Shown here: one piece after another, positions 61,464-64,000 of the stretch
Layout: each line of letters opens with the position of its first letter
Numbering within the stretch: the first letter of the stretch is position 1
The notes under the pieces: model-generated
Told to the model about the DNA's origin: nothing
Seen by the model: the letters and a program-made list of their open reading frames with translations, nothing else
Database searches by the model: none
Made by a program: the position numbers and the translations under genes
NCBI RefSeq assembly: GCF_014384895.1
Contig: NZ_JACRSQ010000010.1
Span: forward strand, 62,001-126,000
Direction of reading: 5' to 3'
Length of the DNA: 64,000 bases
Origin: Bianquea renquensis
GTDB lineage: Bacteria; Bacillota; Clostridia; Lachnospirales; Bianqueaceae

Positions 61464-63518
61464 GTGTTTAAAATAGCGCAATTTCGGGTTTTACAGGAGG
61501 GTATATCCGCGGCTAGGCAACTGGAGCGGGAGATTACGGAGGCATGCCGGAGAGGGCTTGCGGAGGGACGGCGGAAGTTTGACGGGATGCGTGCGCTTCC
61601 CGACTGGCGGCAAAGGCGCGAGGAGGTAGACCGCGTGTTCCGCGAGTCGCTGCCGGCTCTGTTGGGGGAATTGGCGCCGCTGCAAGTCCGCCCTGTTTCC
61701 ACCTATGAATTTCATGAGTTTATCGTTGAGAATGTTCTCTTTTATTCTCTTCCAGGCTGGGAAGTTAACGCATCCGTGTACAGGCCTAAGACGGGAGGGC
61801 CGTGGCCGGGCGTCATCTGCCCCACCGGGCACAGCAGTAAGTTTGGACCCAGCTACACCGCCAGTGCGCAGACTTTTGCGCGAAATGGCTATCTCGCGGT
61901 GTCCTTCTGCCCACCTGGCTGTTCCGGAGAACTGGCGAGGCTCAACGATCACTTTGCCAACGGTGTGATTGGATGGATGACGGGAATCTGGGCGATGACC
62001 TATTTTATGGCGGATGCGCTGGCCTGTATTTCATATCTGGAGCAGCGGAGCGATGTGGATGCGTCTCGCGGTTTTGCTATGACGGGTGTATCAGGCGGTG
62101 GGCTGACGTCCATGTTCTGCGCGGCCTATGATCCGCGGATCACATTTGCCGCACCTGTTTGCTGCATTTCCAGTCAGGAGGCGCTGCACCTGACAGGCCT
62201 GTATACCAGCTGCCCAGAGCAGCACGGGCGCGGATATCTGGGGCAGGGCATTGACGTGACCGAAATTCTTAGTTTGATCGCGCCCAAGCGCTTGTGTCTC
62301 GTTGGCGGCAAATTGGACGAAGTGTTTGAGTACACAACGACGGTGGAGGTATATGAGCGCGTCAAGAGGGTTTATGAACTGTATGGCTGTGGGGAGAATG
62401 TATCCTTGTTTTTACAGGAGGATTCTGGACATGCATATACAGTCGCCATGGCCAATGAGGTGGTGGGCCATATGGACGCCTTTTTTGAAAAAGAGACATG
62501 GCGGGCGCCGCTGACGGAGGGGGAAATTCAGCCTATTGCCAGGGAACAGCTGGCCTGTTATCCGAAAGGCTGCGTCAATATGTTTACCGTCAACTGCCAG
62601 GAGGCGCTGCGCTTGCAAGCACAGCGGCCTAAGCTTACAGAGGAACAGATGGTGGACTCTCTGTCATCGCTGTTACAGCTTGAGGGGGTTACACCCCACC
62701 TAAATAGGAGCTGGGCGGAGCCAGAGGAGTCCTTGCCAAAGCGGTGGCATCACATATTTCAGCCGGTGATTTTGCACCATGGGGATCAGAATGTGTTGCC
62801 CGGTGTATTTGCCTACCGGGAGGGTGCGGTAGCCTGCCCTGCGCTATTGTACATCGATGAGAAAGGGAAGTGGAACGGCTTCAATCATCAGGGAGTTTTG
62901 ACGCAGGTTATCGGATTAGCACAGCCAGCATCGGACGCGGAACGCTGTGTGCTGTCTGTGGATGTATCCGGTATGGGAGAGCTGGAGGCGCAGCACACCA
63001 CCTATGACAGCGCTAGCTGGAATGATATTGAGAGGATCCTGACGTATCTTTCCATTGCCGAGGGAAGACCTCTGATTGCGTACCAGGTGCGGGATGCGCT
63101 GACGGCGTTGGCATATTTGAGGACAAGGCCGGAGGTGGACCCGAAACGGATCATTCTTGCCGGAGATGGAGTAGGCGCCGTGGTGGCATTGTTGGCGGGA
63201 TTGCTGGCAAGAGACAAGGTTGAAAGGGTGGTGGCGCTGAACCCCCTGGCGGCCTATGCCTGTCTGGCCACAGCATTTCCATACCGATGGCCGGAGATGA
63301 TACTCATACCGGAGGTGTTGAAGTATTGGGATCTTCCCGATCTTGTGGCCACACTGGGAGACAAGGCGGTCTGTATCCAGCCGTTAGATGAAATGCGTCG
63401 GCCTCTGAGCGAAGGGCGGATGCTGACCTACTATGGAGGCGCCATTGCAGCCGGCGCGCAGGTCCTTGTCGCGCGGGAGCCAGAGAAGGAATGGGTACAA
63501 GTCTGCAAGGGGATGTAA
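61464..63518 (+). CDS. Tandem alpha/beta hydrolase (acetyl esterase-like)
   Basis: About 684 residues. The N-terminal half is an alpha/beta hydrolase of acetyl-esterase type: WPGVICPTGHSSKFGPSY near the oxyanion site, nucleophile Ser 210 in MTGVSGGGLTSMF, the acid Asp in GGKLDEVF, and the catalytic His in EDSGHAYTV. A C-terminal stretch repeats part of the fold, with ILAGDGVGAVVALLAG where Ser is missing, so this second copy is probably catalytically dead. GTG 61464 is in frame but stands against its GGAAAGGGG site; an ATA at 61473 would be 8 nt from AAAGGGG, so the true start is uncertain. It is last in the rhamnosidase operon and probably removes acyl groups from the same glycan. Confidence 0.83.
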   Translation: MFKIAQFRVLQEGISAARQLEREITEACRRGLAEGRRKFDGMRALPDWRQRREEVDRVFRESLPALLGELAPLQVRPVSTYEFHEFIVENVLFYSLPGWEVNASVYRPKTGGPWPGVICPTGHSSKFGPSYTASAQTFARNGYLAVSFCPPGCSGELARLNDHFANGVIGWMTGIWAMTYFMADALACISYLEQRSDVDASRGFAMTGVSGGGLTSMFCAAYDPRITFAAPVCCISSQEALHLTGLYTSCPEQHGRGYLGQGIDVTEILSLIAPKRLCLVGGKLDEVFEYTTTVEVYERVKRVYELYGCGENVSLFLQEDSGHAYTVAMANEVVGHMDAFFEKETWRAPLTEGEIQPIAREQLACYPKGCVNMFTVNCQEALRLQAQRPKLTEEQMVDSLSSLLQLEGVTPHLNRSWAEPEESLPKRWHHIFQPVILHHGDQNVLPGVFAYREGAVACPALLYIDEKGKWNGFNHQGVLTQVIGLAQPASDAERCVLSVDVSGMGELEAQHTTYDSASWNDIERILTYLSIAEGRPLIAYQVRDALTALAYLRTRPEVDPKRIILAGDGVGAVVALLAGLLARDKVERVVALNPLAAYACLATAFPYRWPEMILIPEVLKYWDLPDLVATLGDKAVCIQPLDEMRRPLSEGRMLTYYGGAIAAGAQVLVAREPEKEWVQVCKGM

Positions 63519-63524
63519 CCCGCG

Positions 63525-63565
63525 AAAAAATCGGCAACTTCACAGAGAAGAATGCCGATTTTTTT
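63525..63565 (+). terminator. Strong terminator after esterase gene
   Basis: AAAAAATCGGCA (63525-63536) pairs with TGCCGATTTTTTT (63553-63565). Confidence 0.9.
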
Positions 63566-63572
63566 CCTATTG

Positions 63573-63602
63573 AAAAGTCCGCCGTAGGGCGGACTTTTTT
63601 TA
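63573..63602. terminator. Post-terminator element, copy 5, as bidirectional terminator
   Basis: AAAAGTCCGCC (63573-63583) pairs with GGCGGACTTTT, with a T-run. This copy of the dispersed element is a perfect hairpin and lies between convergent genes, so it also ends the minus-strand AraC gene. Confidence 0.85.
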
Positions 63603-63609
63603 CACATAT

Positions 63610-64000
63610 TTACGGATTTTCTGAACACTGCCGGCGGTACATGGCCGGGGTAATATCGTAGTACTTCCGGAATACCCGAATAAAGTAGGCGCTGTCAACA
63701 AACCCGCATTCCTCAGCGGCCGTCAAAACCGACTCTCCGCTCTGCAAGAGCATCCGCGCGCGCGCAAGGCGCTCCATCGTAATATACTGCGAAATGCTCA
63801 TAGAAAAAAATTCTCGGAAATCCCGTATCAACTTGGTGCGGCCGATGTAAAATTCAGATGCAATCCGATCGATGGTCAACTTTTCCTTAATGTGGTCGGC
63901 AATATACTGGGTTACAGCTGTCAGATAGAAGTGGACCGGCGGAGAAGAATCCCGCAGCTGGCCGATTTCGGTGGCTTCTGCAAACAGGTAGCACAGCAAG
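63610..64000 (-). CDS. AraC family regulator, truncated by window edge
   Basis: The last 130 or so residues of an AraC regulator read in from the right edge, so the start lies outside the window. The double helix-turn-helix is complete (VTQYIADHIKEKLTIDRIAS; TKLIRDFREFFSMSISQYIT; GFVDSAYFIRVFRKYYDITP). It converges on the rhamnosidase/esterase operon and may regulate neighbouring genes beyond the edge. Confidence 0.9.
   Translation of the reverse strand, partial: LLCYLFAEATEIGQLRDSSPPVHFYLTAVTQYIADHIKEKLTIDRIASEFYIGRTKLIRDFREFFSMSISQYITMERLARARMLLQSGESVLTAAEECGFVDSAYFIRVFRKYYDITPAMYRRQCSENP

Overview
The window looks like a chromosomal segment of a gut- or rumen-type Bacillota, most likely class Clostridia. 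The reasons are the AGGAGG-type ribosome binding sites, frequent GTG/TTG starts, LplB/YtcP-type (CUT1) sugar ABC transporters with lipoprotein binding proteins, YesN/YesM-like regulation, many AraC regulators, an ECF sigma factor paired with a DUF4367-like protein, and surface domains typical of Clostridia. Genus cannot be fixed from the sequence. The bulk is moderately GC-rich; two tracts (about 25.5-29.2 kb and 50.87-52.2 kb) are clearly AT-richer and look acquired.

Layout. 1-1.77 kb: a 107-bp GC-rich tandem repeat array without a credible gene. 1.8-4.3 kb (-): PIG-L-type deacetylase and an unrecognised probable glycosidase. 4.7-10.8 kb (+): sugar ABC operon with a membrane-bound AraC regulator. 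10.8-13.4 kb (-): MATE transporter and URO-D-like protein. 13.5-17.3 kb (+): AraC regulator, GNAT and GH94-type phosphorylase. 17.4-18.9 kb: ECF sigma and DUF4367-like anti-sigma candidate. 19-24.1 kb: sugar isomerase-like protein, EEP hydrolase, AraC regulator and two Gfo/Idh/MocA dehydrogenases. 24.2-25.4 kb: DtxR/MntR-like repressor and a small FeoB-associated-type membrane protein, followed by an overlooked 42-aa Cys-containing membrane peptide. 25.5-29.2 kb (-): AT-rich cassette with a two-kinase fusion, GNAT, P-loop kinase, DUF3795 protein and a membrane protein. 29.4-30.7 kb: MFS transporter. 30.9-32.7 kb: LacI regulator and glucosamine-6-phosphate deaminase-like protein sharing a 13-bp operator. 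33-50.7 kb: a large plant-glycan locus (ABC transporter, GH95, two SGNH hydrolases, YesN/YesM two-component system, pectate-lyase-like protein, surface protein and secreted beta-helix protein). 50.9-52.3 kb (-): an orphan winged-helix regulator, a 34-aa peptide gene and tRNA-Arg(CCT). 52.5-64 kb: ZIP transporter, AraC and Gfo/Idh pair, acyl-CoA synthetase-like protein, GH78-like rhamnosidase, DSD1-like PLP enzyme, tandem alpha/beta hydrolase and a truncated AraC gene.

How it fits together. The region reads as an accessory glycan-foraging island: extracellular beta-helix enzymes and a surface protein, uptake by two CUT1 transporters, then intracellular GH95, GH78, GH94, SGNH esterases and oxidoreductases on the imported oligosaccharides. 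Two promoters 13.8 kb apart carry the same activator-like motif at the same distance from their -10 boxes, which suggests that one regulator, plausibly the YesN-like protein encoded between them, links import with the extracellular machinery. The least explained items are the small peptide next to an orphan regulator at tRNA-Arg, the 107-bp repeat array, the two-kinase fusion, and a short element (AAAGTCCGCCG) that follows several terminators.
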